A stretch of 64,000 nt of DNA from Actinacidiphila sp. DG2A-62. Lineage in GTDB: Bacteria > Actinomycetota > Actinomycetes > Streptomycetales > Streptomycetaceae. The notes beneath the pieces were generated by a model. It searched no databases. It saw nothing but the letters and a program-made list of their open reading frames with translations, and was not told the DNA's origin. The stretch covers positions 5,199,501 through 5,263,500 of the forward strand of contig NZ_JAYMGI010000002.1 of the NCBI RefSeq assembly GCF_035825295.1, read 5' to 3'. Positions 52,087-60,595 of this stretch are shown here, piece after piece. Both the position numbers and the translations under genes were made by a program. The stretch's first letter is position 1. Every line of letters starts with the position of its first letter.

Positions 52087-53588
52087 GAGGCGCCGCCCCG
52101 GGGACGGTCCTGCGGGCGGTCCTGCGGGCGGTCCTGGGCACGGTCCTGGGCACGGTCCTGGGCACGGTCCTGGGGGTCGTCGTGCGGGTCGCGCCGCGGG
52201 TCGTGCGGGTCGCGCCACGGGTCGTCGTGCGCGCCGCGCCCCGAGGCGCCGCCGTCCCGCGAACGCCCCTGCGACGGCTGGTCGGACGCGCCGCCGCCCT
52301 GCCGGTTGTCGAAGGTGAGGTCGCCGAACTGGCCCTGGAGGACCTGGCCGGAGCCGTGATGGGTGACCGGGCCGAAGTGGAAACCGGGGCGGTCCGTACG
52401 GTCCGCGCGGCCTTCGCCGTGATCGCGGCCCGTACGGTCGGCCGGTCCGTGCGGGCCGGGTGCGCGCCCCGGCCCCGGCCGCGGCGTCCGGTGCGCGTCC
52501 GCCGGGTCCGTGCCGTGCACGGGCCACCGCTCCCCCGCGCCGTGCGGCGCGGAATCCGCGTCGTCCCCCGATGCCGCGGATCCCCCTCCCTCGGGGAGCG
52601 GCGGCGCCGTGCGTCCCGCCACCATGAACCAGGGCCGCTGCGGGCCCTCTTGGAGCGAGACGTCGAAGGGGCGGTAGTGGCCGGACTCGATCCACCGACC
52701 GCCGTGCCGGATGACGTCCTGGTAGAGCCGGTCGCTCACGGCGACCAGCAGCGGCGCTCCGGGCGCCGCGTCCAACACCGCTTTCGCCTCGGCACAGTTG
52801 CCGATCCGGCAGGCCAGGTCGACCGCGCCGCCGGAGAAACCGTGCGCGTCGGTGCGGAACGGGCCGACCGCGAGCCCGGCGCGCAGCCGCAGCGGCCGCC
52901 GCAACTCCCGGTTGACCGCCCGCAGGTTCTGATGGAGGTACTCCGTCCACTCGCCGGCCACGCGGGCCGCGACGCGCGGGCGTACCACCGCGATGATGCC
53001 GTCGCCGCGGTCCTCCTGGACCAGCCGCGCCCCGGCGATCCTCGCCTGCTCGAAGGCGAGTTCGGCGACCCGGTAGATCCGCTCGCGCAGCGCCGGGCGG
53101 TCGGGGTCGGGCAGTCCGCTGGACCCCTGCGCGTCCAGGCTGATCACGATCCCGTAGTCCGCGTCCTGCTCGGCGCCGAGCCCCGTGGCGGGTCCGAACC
53201 CCGCCTCCGCCGCGCCCGGCCCGAAGCCCGGCCCCGCGCCGGGCCCGTACGCCGCCTCCGCCGGGGGTCGGAGCGCTGCCTCCGCGCCTGGCCCGAACCC
53301 CGGCCCCGCGCCGGGCCCGTAGGCCGCCTCGATCCCCGCGCCGGGCCCGCACGCCACCTCGATCCCCGCGCCGGACCGCGGGTCCGGCACGGCCTCGCGG
53401 CCCCATCCCAGGGCCGCGTCGAAGACCGCCGCGCGCCGCCCCGCCCCGCGCGCGCCCAGGTCCGGCCGGCGGCCGGCCGCGCGCCCCGGCACGAGGTCCG
53501 CGGTGTGCCGCCCGCCGTCGGCCGCGGTGCGCGAGGGCGCGTCGTCGGTCGTACCCGGGGCCGCGTCGCCGGAGGCGTGCCGGGGCAC
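52083..53588 (-). CDS. Class III nucleotidyl cyclase-like protein with low-complexity flanks
   Basis: About 501 residues from a GTG at 53588; the start is very uncertain. Residues 1-145 are Gly/Ala/Pro repeats (AYGPGAGPGFGPGA). The central part (about 150-315) resembles a class III cyclase domain: YGIVISLDAQGSS with the first metal-type Asp, RGDGIIAVV with the second, LRLRAGLAVGP and GFSGGAVDLACRIGN. The tail has HFGPVTHHGSGQVLQGQFGD then QDRAQDRPQDR repeats. Whether it makes cAMP/cGMP or only binds nucleotide is unclear. A coding-like low-complexity stretch continues upstream in another frame to an ATG at 53899, so the gene may be longer if a base is missing. Confidence 0.6.
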   Translation of the reverse strand: MPRHASGDAAPGTTDDAPSRTAADGGRHTADLVPGRAAGRRPDLGARGAGRRAAVFDAALGWGREAVPDPRSGAGIEVACGPGAGIEAAYGPGAGPGFGPGAEAALRPPAEAAYGPGAGPGFGPGAAEAGFGPATGLGAEQDADYGIVISLDAQGSSGLPDPDRPALRERIYRVAELAFEQARIAGARLVQEDRGDGIIAVVRPRVAARVAGEWTEYLHQNLRAVNRELRRPLRLRAGLAVGPFRTDAHGFSGGAVDLACRIGNCAEAKAVLDAAPGAPLLVAVSDRLYQDVIRHGGRWIESGHYRPFDVSLQEGPQRPWFMVAGRTAPPLPEGGGSAASGDDADSAPHGAGERWPVHGTDPADAHRTPRPGPGRAPGPHGPADRTGRDHGEGRADRTDRPGFHFGPVTHHGSGQVLQGQFGDLTFDNRQGGGASDQPSQGRSRDGGASGRGAHDDPWRDPHDPRRDPHDDPQDRAQDRAQDRAQDRPQDRPQDRPRGGAS

Positions 53589-54360
53589 AGTCCCCGGCGC
53601 CGGCCCGGCGCCTGCCCCGCCGTGTGCCCCGGCGTACGGCCGACGACGTCCCCCGACGCGTCCGGAGCCGGGCCCCCACCCGGCTCCGGACCCCCGACGG
53701 CCCCCTGCTCCGCCGGGCGTTCCACCCCCTTGTCCCCGCGACCCCCGTCGTCCCCCTGGCTCCCGTGTCCCGCCTCTTGCCCAGCCGACCGCTCCCGGGG
53801 TCGTTCCCCCGGTCGTTCCCCCGGCCGTTCCGGTGACTGTCCCGGTGACCGTTCCCCCGGCCGCTCCGCCCCGCCCGCGCCGTGCGCCTCGCCGTGCATC
53901 CCGCCGCCTCGCTGCCTCTCGCCGTGCTTCGCGCCCGCCGTGCGCGGCGCCGCCGCCCGCTTCCCGTACGGGGCCGGTACGTGCGACTGTCCTCCGGGCC
54001 GCGGCGTCGCGCTGTAGCCGTTTACACAGCGGCAGTCGGCGGTGGCGGCGTGCCCGGACGCCCCGGCGCGACCGGCCCGCGCCGCCCCGGGCAGCACGGT
54101 CCGACCGGCGGAACGGGTCCGACGGGAGACCAAGTCTGACGGACCGTCAGGAGATTCGTGCGACTTTCCGCGAACTTCCGCGCATCGGGACCTATCTGTG
54201 CTCCGGCGCGGCCCCCCGGGGGAGCCCGCGGCCACCGCTCCCGGAGCCCGCGCCGGCGCTCGACCGCCGGGCCCACGCCACCGGTCGAGTCGCCCCAGAC
54301 GCCCAGACGCCCAGACGCCCGGCCGCCCAGCCGTCCAAGTCGCCGGCGCCGCCCGGCTGC
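53589..54360. other. GC-rich gap upstream of the cyclase-like gene
   Basis: 772 bases without a confident gene. 53640-53899 could encode a Pro/Arg/Glu/Gly low-complexity N-terminal extension of the cyclase-like protein on the minus strand (GERPGERPRERSAGQ). 54136-54150 is a perfect 15-bp palindrome CTGACGGACCGTCAG, operator-like in form. The remainder is Pro/Ala-type GC-rich sequence with tandem GCCCAGACGC-like repeats near 54300. Confidence 0.5.
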
Positions 54361-55059
54361 TCAGCCGCCCTTCGCGCCGTCCGGCCCGCCGCCCAGCAGC
54401 CGCAGCGGCTCCAGGTCGGCGATGGTGATGGACTTGGGCGCGGTGGCGACCAGGCCCTCCTCGCGCAGCAGCCGCAGCGCCTTGGCGACGGCCTCGCGCG
54501 TAGCTCCGACCGCGGCGGCCAGGTCGCTCTGCGACAGCGGCAGCCGGATCGCCACCGAGCCGCCGCCCTCGCGCCGCCCGGTGCGGTCGGCCAGTTCCAC
54601 CAGGCGGGCGGCGAGCCGCTGCAGGACCGTCGCCGAGGCCAGCGCGCGGCGCTCGTCGTCGGCGCTGCGCAGCCGCTCGATCAGCTGCGACATCACCAGC
54701 CCGGTGGCGTACGGCCGGGCGGCGAGGAAGTGCCGGAACCGCTCGCCCGGCACCACCGCGGAGGTCACGGGACCGAGCGCGGTGACCGAGGCGCTGCGCG
54801 GGCGCCCGTCCAACGCGGCCATCTCGCCGACGAGTTCGCCGCCCTGGCGGAGCGCGAGGATCAGCGGGCCGCGGTCGGTGGAGCGCTGCACCGCGCACCA
54901 GCCGGACAGGACGACCACGACGAAGGTGCTCGTGTCGCCCTCGGCGATCAGCGTCGCGCCGGCCTCGTACGAGCGCCGGACGCCGAGTCCCACCAGGGCC
55001 TGCCGGTCGGCGGCCCCCAGCTTCTCCAGGAGGACCCTGCGGTCCCCGAACAACCCCAT
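54361..55059 (-). CDS. Crp/Fnr family transcriptional regulator
   Basis: 232 residues. An N-terminal cyclic-nucleotide-binding fold (AGATLIAEGDTSTFVVVVLSG; GELVGEMAALDGRPRSASV resembles the phosphate-binding cassette) is followed by a dimer helix and a C-terminal winged helix LPLSQSDLAAAVGATREAVAKALRLLREEGL. No Cys cluster for Fe-S is present. Effector unknown; the RPRSA cassette allows cyclic nucleotide binding, which would be notable given the cyclase-like gene downstream on the same strand. Confidence 0.9.
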   Translation of the reverse strand: MGLFGDRRVLLEKLGAADRQALVGLGVRRSYEAGATLIAEGDTSTFVVVVLSGWCAVQRSTDRGPLILALRQGGELVGEMAALDGRPRSASVTALGPVTSAVVPGERFRHFLAARPYATGLVMSQLIERLRSADDERRALASATVLQRLAARLVELADRTGRREGGGSVAIRLPLSQSDLAAAVGATREAVAKALRLLREEGLVATAPKSITIADLEPLRLLGGGPDGAKGG

Positions 55060-55224
55060 ACCGCACTCCGCCCGGCTGACAGGGGCGCTCAGCTTAGCCC
55101 CGGCGCGCCCGGGCGCTCAGCCGAACGGAACGACTGCTCCGCGGCCCGCGCGCCATGGTGGTGCGGGCATGCCGCCGCCCCTCCGGAAGGAGCGTGACCG
55201 GAGGGACGGCGGCGACGGGACGGG

Positions 55225-57081
55225 CTAGATGGGCACCACGAGCAGCAGCGCGAAGCGGCGGGCCGTGTCGGTCCACCAGTGGCGGACGGTGAAGCCGCCG
55301 GCCTTCAGCTCCGCGGTGAGCGACTCGCGGCGGAACTTGCAGGACAGTTCGGTGCGCAGGTCCTCGCCCTCGGCGAAGTCGACCGACAGGTCGAGGTCGG
55401 GGATCTTGACGGTCTGTGCGCGGCGCGCCCGCAGGTGCATCTCGATCCGCTCCTGCTCGGTGTTCCAGACCGCGACGTGGTCGTACGCGTCGGGGTCGAA
55501 GTCCGCGCCCAGTTCGCGGTTGAGCACGTGCAGCACGTTCTTGTCGAACTCCGCGGTCACGCCGGCCGCGTCGTCGTACGCGCGCACCAGCACTTCCGGC
55601 TCCTTGACCAGGTCCGCGCCGAGCAGCAGGACGTCGTCGCTGGTCAACTCCAGTGCCAGCATGCGGTAGAAGGCCGCGCGCTGGCTCTGGTCGAAGTTGC
55701 CGATGGTGCTGCCGAGGAAGGCGAGCAGCCGCGGGCCCGGTTCGTCGGACAGCGCGAGGCCGCCCTCGAAGTCGGCGACCGTGGCGGTCACCCGCAGGTC
55801 CGGGTAGTCGCGGCAGATCGCCCGGCCCGCCTCCTCCAGCGCCGCCGCGCTGACGTCCAGCGGGGCGTACCGGCGCAGGGTGCCGCCGGCGGTCAGCGCG
55901 TCGAGCAGCAGCCGGGTCTTGCGGGAGGAGCCGGAGCCCAGCTCGATCAGCGTGGCGGCCCGGGTGAGCTGGGCGATCTCCGGGGCGCGGCGCTCCAGGA
56001 TCTCCTGCTCGGCGCGCGTCGGGTAGTACTCCGGCAGCCGGGTGATCTGCTCGAACAGGTCGCTGCCGCGCTTGTCGTAGAACCACTTGGGCGGCAGCGT
56101 GCGCGGCCTGCCGCCCAGCCCGCGCCGCACGTCGGCGTGCAGCGTGGTGCTGAAGTAGTCCGCGGGCAGCCGGTCGTCGAGGCTGAAACGGTCCTCTGCC
56201 GGGGTCGAGGTGGTCTGGCGGCTGTCGTCCATGAGGGTGCTGTCCTTGCCGTCGGCGCCGCGCGGGGTGCGCAGCGGGATGATCCGGACCCCCGCCGTGG
56301 TGGCGAGCAGCAGCGAGCGGTCGGGGACCTCGCACCAGTCCCCGGGCGCGTCGTCGGGCTCGGACGCCACGACGACGGAGGCCCTGCCCGTGCCCTCGTC
56401 CGCGACGCGGTACCAGAGGGTGTCCCCCCACGCGGTGGCCGCTATCGTGCGGCCGTCGGTGAGCAGCAGGTTCAGGCGCGCGGCCGGGCGTGCCGCGGCG
56501 ACCTCGCGGACCACCGCGGCCAGCGCGCCGCCCGGCGACTCGCCCTGCCGCAGCCGCCGCGCGGTCATCGCCCACAGCAGCGCGGAGTCGCTGCGGGACT
56601 CCAGGCCGAGCAGCTCCGCCGACGTCAGCGGCGTCGGCAGCCGGGTCCAGTCGGCCACCGCGCCGTTGTGGCTGAACAGCCAGCGGCCGTCGCGGAACGG
56701 CGCCGCCGCCGACTCGTCCTGCGTGGTGCCCGCGGTGGCCGAGCGGACCGCCGCGAGGACCGCGCCGCTGCGCACGCTGCGGGCCAGCTCAGCGGCGTTG
56801 GCGTCGGCCCAGATCGGCAGCGCGCGGCGGTAGCGGGCAGGCACCGCGAACCCGGGGTCGCCGTCGGCCTCGCCCCCGCCGTCCGCCGCCGTACGGGCCC
56901 CGGGCGGCTGCTCGTCCGGCGCCTCCAACGGGTACCAGCCGAAGCCGAACCCGTCCGCGTTGACCGTCCCGTACCGCTGCCTGCGCGGCTGCCAGGACTG
57001 CTCGTACAGCCCGCGCGGCGGCTCGGTCAGCAGCCGGGCCAGCGTCACCGGCGGGCCGAGGTAGGCCAGGTGACGGCACAT
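55225..57081 (-). CDS. egtC-egtD: Fused EgtC-EgtD: hercynylcysteine-type amidohydrolase plus histidine N-alpha-methyltransferase
   Basis: One open frame of 618 residues. Residues 1-280 are EgtC, a class II glutamine-amidotransferase-like enzyme that removes Glu from gamma-glutamyl-hercynylcysteine sulfoxide. Cys2 of MCRHLAYLGPP is the expected N-terminal nucleophile, and FSHNGAV is conserved. Residues 284-618 are EgtD, which trimethylates histidine to hercynine with SAM: LPPKWFYDKRGSDLFEQIT, LIELGSGSSRKTRLLLDAL, LAFLGSTIGNF. The two are normally separate genes. An internal ATG at 56232 preceded by AAGGAC could also start free EgtD. The ATG overlaps the egtB stop (TGATG). Confidence 0.88.
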   Translation of the reverse strand: MCRHLAYLGPPVTLARLLTEPPRGLYEQSWQPRRQRYGTVNADGFGFGWYPLEAPDEQPPGARTAADGGGEADGDPGFAVPARYRRALPIWADANAAELARSVRSGAVLAAVRSATAGTTQDESAAAPFRDGRWLFSHNGAVADWTRLPTPLTSAELLGLESRSDSALLWAMTARRLRQGESPGGALAAVVREVAAARPAARLNLLLTDGRTIAATAWGDTLWYRVADEGTGRASVVVASEPDDAPGDWCEVPDRSLLLATTAGVRIIPLRTPRGADGKDSTLMDDSRQTTSTPAEDRFSLDDRLPADYFSTTLHADVRRGLGGRPRTLPPKWFYDKRGSDLFEQITRLPEYYPTRAEQEILERRAPEIAQLTRAATLIELGSGSSRKTRLLLDALTAGGTLRRYAPLDVSAAALEEAGRAICRDYPDLRVTATVADFEGGLALSDEPGPRLLAFLGSTIGNFDQSQRAAFYRMLALELTSDDVLLLGADLVKEPEVLVRAYDDAAGVTAEFDKNVLHVLNRELGADFDPDAYDHVAVWNTEQERIEMHLRARRAQTVKIPDLDLSVDFAEGEDLRTELSCKFRRESLTAELKAGGFTVRHWWTDTARRFALLLVVPI

Positions 57082-58841
57082 CAGGCCCCCTCCCGCGCGG
57101 CCGCGGAGGCGGCGCCGCTCGCCGCGCCGTCCGCCGCTCCGTTCGCTGTGCCGCCCGGTGCGCCGTCCGCCGTGTCACCCGGTGCGGCGTCGCGCGCGGT
57201 GCGGAAACCGGAGAAGATCTGCCGGCGTATCGGGTAGTCCCAGTTGCGGAAGGTGCCCCGGCACACCACCGGGTCGACGCCGAACGCGCCGCCGCGCAGC
57301 ACCTTGTACTCCGGCCCGAAGAACACCTCCGAGTACTCCTTGTAGGGGAACGCCTCGAACCCCGGGTAGGGCGCGAAGTCCGAGGACGTCCACTCCCACA
57401 CGTCGCCGATCAGCTGGCGGGCGCCGCTGGGGGCCGCGCCCCGCGGGTAGCTGCCGGCCGGCGCCGGGCGCAGGTGGCGCTGGCCGAGGTTGGCGTGCTC
57501 GGGGCCGGGGTCGGCGTCGCCCCACGGGTAGCGGCGGGTGCGGCCGGTCGCGGGGTCGTGGCGGGCGGCCTTCTCCCACTCGGCCTCGGTCGGCAGCCGG
57601 CGGCCGGCCCAGCGGGCGTACGCGTCCGCCTCGTACCAACACACGTGCAGCACCGGCTCGTCCGGCGGCACCGGTTCGATGTGTCCGAAGCGGCGGCGCA
57701 CCCAGCCGCCGCCGGCGCCGGACCCGCCGCCGCCCTCGCCGTCGCGCAACCAGAACAGCGGGGCCTGCAGGCCGGCCTCCTGGACGTGCCGCCACCCCTC
57801 GGGCGTCCACCACGCCGGGTCGCGGTAGCCGCCCGCCTCGATGAACTCCTGGTAGGCGGCGTTGGTCACCGGCACGGTGTCCAGCCAGAACGCGGCGACG
57901 TCCACGGTGTGCGCCGGGCGTTCGTTGTCCAGCGCCCAGGCCTCGCTGTCGGTGCCCATGGTGAAGGGGCCGCCGGGCACGAGGACTTCGCGCGGCAGAT
58001 CGGCGGCGTCCGCGGGGGCGGGCGGCGGCTCCGGGGCCTCCAGCACCGGCGGGCCCTGCCGCAACTGGTGGGTGGCGAGCATGGTCTCGTCGTGCTGCTG
58101 CTCGTGCTGGGCGAGCATGCCGAAGACGAAGCCGCCGGCGAGCAGCCGGTCGTGGCGCGGGGCCAGGTCCGCGCCGAACGCGGACGCCAGGGGCGGTGCG
58201 AACGGGCCGGCGCCGGTGCTGTCCCCGGCGTCGGCAGCGGGCTCGGTCCCAGCACCCGGCTCGGGCTCGGTCCCGGCACCCGGCTCGGTCCCGGCTCCCG
58301 GCTCGGTCCCGGCGTCGCGCGGCCCGCTCAGCGTGCGCAGTGCTTCGTCCAGCACCTCGTGCGTCTGCTCGCGCACCGCCGCCACGTACGCCCGCGCCTC
58401 CTCGGGGCCGAGCAGCGGCAGCGCGGGGCGGTCGGCGCGCGGGTGCTGGAACGCGTCATAGAGGTGGTCGAGGTCCGGGCGCAGCCCGGGGCGCCCGCCC
58501 GCCTCCCGGACCAGCCACAGCTCCTCCTGGTTGCCGATGTGGGCCAGGTCCCACACCAGGGGGGACATCAGCGGGGAGTGCTGGGCGACGAGGTCCTCCT
58601 CGGTGACCGCGTCGGTGAGCGCGAGGGTGCGGCGCCGGGCGCGCTCCAGCGCGGCGCGGGCCGCGCCGACCGGGTCGTTTCCGGGGCCGCCGTCGGCCGC
58701 GGCGCCGGGAGACAGGGTCCCCGGGTCAGAAGAGGCGGAAGGGGTGGAAGAGGCGGAAGGGGTGGAAGGGGTCGATGGGGCGAAGGGGGCTGGAGTTGCG
58801 GTGTCTCGGGCAGTGTTCCGGCTCGTACGTGGGTTGGTCAC
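57081..58841 (-). CDS. egtB: Hercynine oxygenase (sulfoxide synthase) EgtB
   Basis: 586 residues, longer than the usual 430-450 because of a Ser/Thr/Pro-rich N-terminus, a Gly/Glu/Thr repeat (GTEPGA, about 180-205) and an Ala-rich C-terminal tail. The DinB-like part holds the iron-binding HxxxHxE in HEQQHDETM (about residue 245) and an earlier His in WDLAHIGNQEELW. The C-terminal formylglycine-generating-enzyme-like part includes PTEAEWEKAARHD, GDVWEWTSSDF and VLRGGAF. It joins hercynine to gamma-glutamylcysteine with O2. GTG start with GGAAGG upstream. Confidence 0.93.
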   Translation of the reverse strand: MTNPRTSRNTARDTATPAPFAPSTPSTPSASSTPSASSDPGTLSPGAAADGGPGNDPVGAARAALERARRRTLALTDAVTEEDLVAQHSPLMSPLVWDLAHIGNQEELWLVREAGGRPGLRPDLDHLYDAFQHPRADRPALPLLGPEEARAYVAAVREQTHEVLDEALRTLSGPRDAGTEPGAGTEPGAGTEPEPGAGTEPAADAGDSTGAGPFAPPLASAFGADLAPRHDRLLAGGFVFGMLAQHEQQHDETMLATHQLRQGPPVLEAPEPPPAPADAADLPREVLVPGGPFTMGTDSEAWALDNERPAHTVDVAAFWLDTVPVTNAAYQEFIEAGGYRDPAWWTPEGWRHVQEAGLQAPLFWLRDGEGGGGSGAGGGWVRRRFGHIEPVPPDEPVLHVCWYEADAYARWAGRRLPTEAEWEKAARHDPATGRTRRYPWGDADPGPEHANLGQRHLRPAPAGSYPRGAAPSGARQLIGDVWEWTSSDFAPYPGFEAFPYKEYSEVFFGPEYKVLRGGAFGVDPVVCRGTFRNWDYPIRRQIFSGFRTARDAAPGDTADGAPGGTANGAADGAASGAASAAAREGA

Positions 58842-58858
58842 GAGATGCCTTCCAGGGG

Positions 58859-60160
58859 TCAGGCGCGGCTGAGCGCGTCCAACTGGTCGTGGGCGGGACA
58901 TCGGCCCCGGTCCGGATAGCGCTCGGCGAAGGCCGACAGGGCCGCGCGCAGCGGCGCGGGCGCGTGGGCGCGGGCGAGCGCGCTCTCGGCCGCGGCGAAG
59001 CAGGCGCGGGCGGCCCGCCCCAGCTCCGGGTCGGCCAGGCCGTCCCGGCTGGCGCGCGCCCAGACCTCCTCGGCCGGCAGGGGCGCTCCCGCGCACAGCG
59101 GCTCGGTGGCCGCGCGGGCGGCGTCGGCGGCCAGCGGATCGTCGAGCAGGGTCGCGGCCAGCACGGTCGGCACGATCCAGCCGTCGCCGTCCTGCGCGTC
59201 GATCATCCGCAGCTCCAGCCACCCGCGGGGGCGCACCGGCGGGAAGAGCGTGCTCAGGTGGTAGTCGAGGTCGGCCGTCGTCGGCCGGCGGAGCCCTGGG
59301 TGGGCGCCGCGCAGCCAGCCGCGGAAGGTCAGCCCCGGCGGCGCCGACCAGTCCCCGCCGCCTCCCGGGCCGGTGCCGCCGGCGTCCGCGTCGGTGTCCC
59401 GTATGCACAGCACCCGCGCGTCCAGGGCGTACCGCGTCCAGGCCGCGCGGGGCTCGGCGTGGTGGCGGGGATGGCGGGTGCGGCCGGGGTCCATCCGCGC
59501 CCAGGTCGCCTGCCGGGTGGACAGCCACCCGGTGGGACGGCCGCTGCGGAAGGGGGAGTTGGCGAACGCGGCGACCAGGACCGGGCCGATCCGGTGGGCC
59601 AGTTCCCAGCGGGCGCGGTAGCCGCCGGCTCCGTCGCCCTCCTCGCCGCTGTCGAGGTTGATCTGCAGGGAGGCGGTGCGCCGCATCATCGTGCGGCCCC
59701 AGGGGCCCTCGCGGTCGAAGAAGCTCTCCATCGCCCGGTAACGGGGGTGGTCGAGCACCCGGGGCGGTTCCCTGAGCGGGTCCAGGCCCTTGCCGACCAG
59801 GACGAGTCCCGCCTCGTCCAGGGCCTGCCGCGCGGCGGCGAGGTCCGCGGCCATCGCCTCGACGCATGCGCCGAGGCCGCGGGCGGGCGGGGAACTCAGC
59901 TCCACCTGTCCGCCCGGCTCACGGGTGAGCCTGCTGCCCCTGGGAAGTGCTCCCGGGGCCTCGACCGGCGCGAGGGCCGCGTCCAGCCGGTCGACCGATA
60001 TCAGTGCACGGGGGTCGGAGCGCTCCTGGACCAGCCACTCCAGCTCCACGCCGGTCCGCTCGGGCGGACCCGTCTTGAAGCAGACGCCGTGCACATGGGC
60101 TTCGGCGTCCTCCTCCGTGAGGTCGTCGAGGTCGTCGCGGCCTACCGGATGCGCTGTCAT
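58859..60160 (-). CDS. egtA: Glutamate-cysteine ligase EgtA
   Basis: 433 residues, GCS2-type ligase that makes gamma-glutamylcysteine for ergothioneine. Segments: GVELEWLV (family Glu motif), TREPGGQVELSSPP, MMRRTASLQINLD and RGWLELRMIDAQ. First gene of the egtA-egtB-egtCD operon, 17 bases before egtB. No egtE (PLP lyase) follows, as is common in streptomycetes. GGAGG sits before the ATG at 60160. Confidence 0.92.
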   Translation of the reverse strand: MTAHPVGRDDLDDLTEEDAEAHVHGVCFKTGPPERTGVELEWLVQERSDPRALISVDRLDAALAPVEAPGALPRGSRLTREPGGQVELSSPPARGLGACVEAMAADLAAARQALDEAGLVLVGKGLDPLREPPRVLDHPRYRAMESFFDREGPWGRTMMRRTASLQINLDSGEEGDGAGGYRARWELAHRIGPVLVAAFANSPFRSGRPTGWLSTRQATWARMDPGRTRHPRHHAEPRAAWTRYALDARVLCIRDTDADAGGTGPGGGGDWSAPPGLTFRGWLRGAHPGLRRPTTADLDYHLSTLFPPVRPRGWLELRMIDAQDGDGWIVPTVLAATLLDDPLAADAARAATEPLCAGAPLPAEEVWARASRDGLADPELGRAARACFAAAESALARAHAPAPLRAALSAFAERYPDRGRCPAHDQLDALSRA

Positions 60161-60274
60161 GGTCCACCTCCTCTCTCATGGGTCGGGCACAGGGTTTTCT
60201 GCTCCCGAAGCGAGGACATGTCACCTTTGGGTGGTGCTGCCGCGAGTGTAAGCGGCCCCGCTGCGGGAGCGTCT

Positions 60275-60303
60275 TACGTAATGATGAACCGCTCCTCGGT
60301 CAA
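60275..60303 (-). promoter_or_regulatory. egtA promoter candidate
   Basis: On the minus strand TTGACC (60303-60298), a 17-bp spacer and TACGTA (60280-60275), about 115 bases before the egtA start. The gap 60161-60595 holds this and less clear sequence for the divergent polyprenyl synthase; no iron box or other known operator was seen. Confidence 0.5.
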
Positions 60304-60595
60304 GTATTCGAAATCGGCCCTTCATTCCCTGTGGACGTCCGGCGGCCGGATCGAGATCCTCGCGTCCGGATTTGTCACCCTTTTGAGTGAGGCAAACCTC
60401 CTCAATCGCCGTAATCAGGGTGATACGGGCGGTGGCCGCGCTCGGCTCGGCACGGCTGCCACGGGCTGGGCCATGCCCCGGCGGTGATCCACTGCCGACC
60501 GGCTACGCTGCCGGTAGGGGCAGTACCCGCTGCGCCGGAGCACGGACCGAGCACGGATTCCGCCATAAGCCAGATCAGCGACAGGAGTACCCCTC

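Noticed and set aside
52101..52165. 12-bp tandem repeat as a regulatory satellite
   Set aside because: It lies inside the cyclase-like gene and encodes its QDRAQDRPQDR tail.
60240..60420. Iron-box (DmdR/IdeR) site upstream of egtA, prompted by GAGTGAGGCAAACCTCCTC
   Set aside because: It lacks the TTAGGTTAG-type symmetry; only a weak local similarity.
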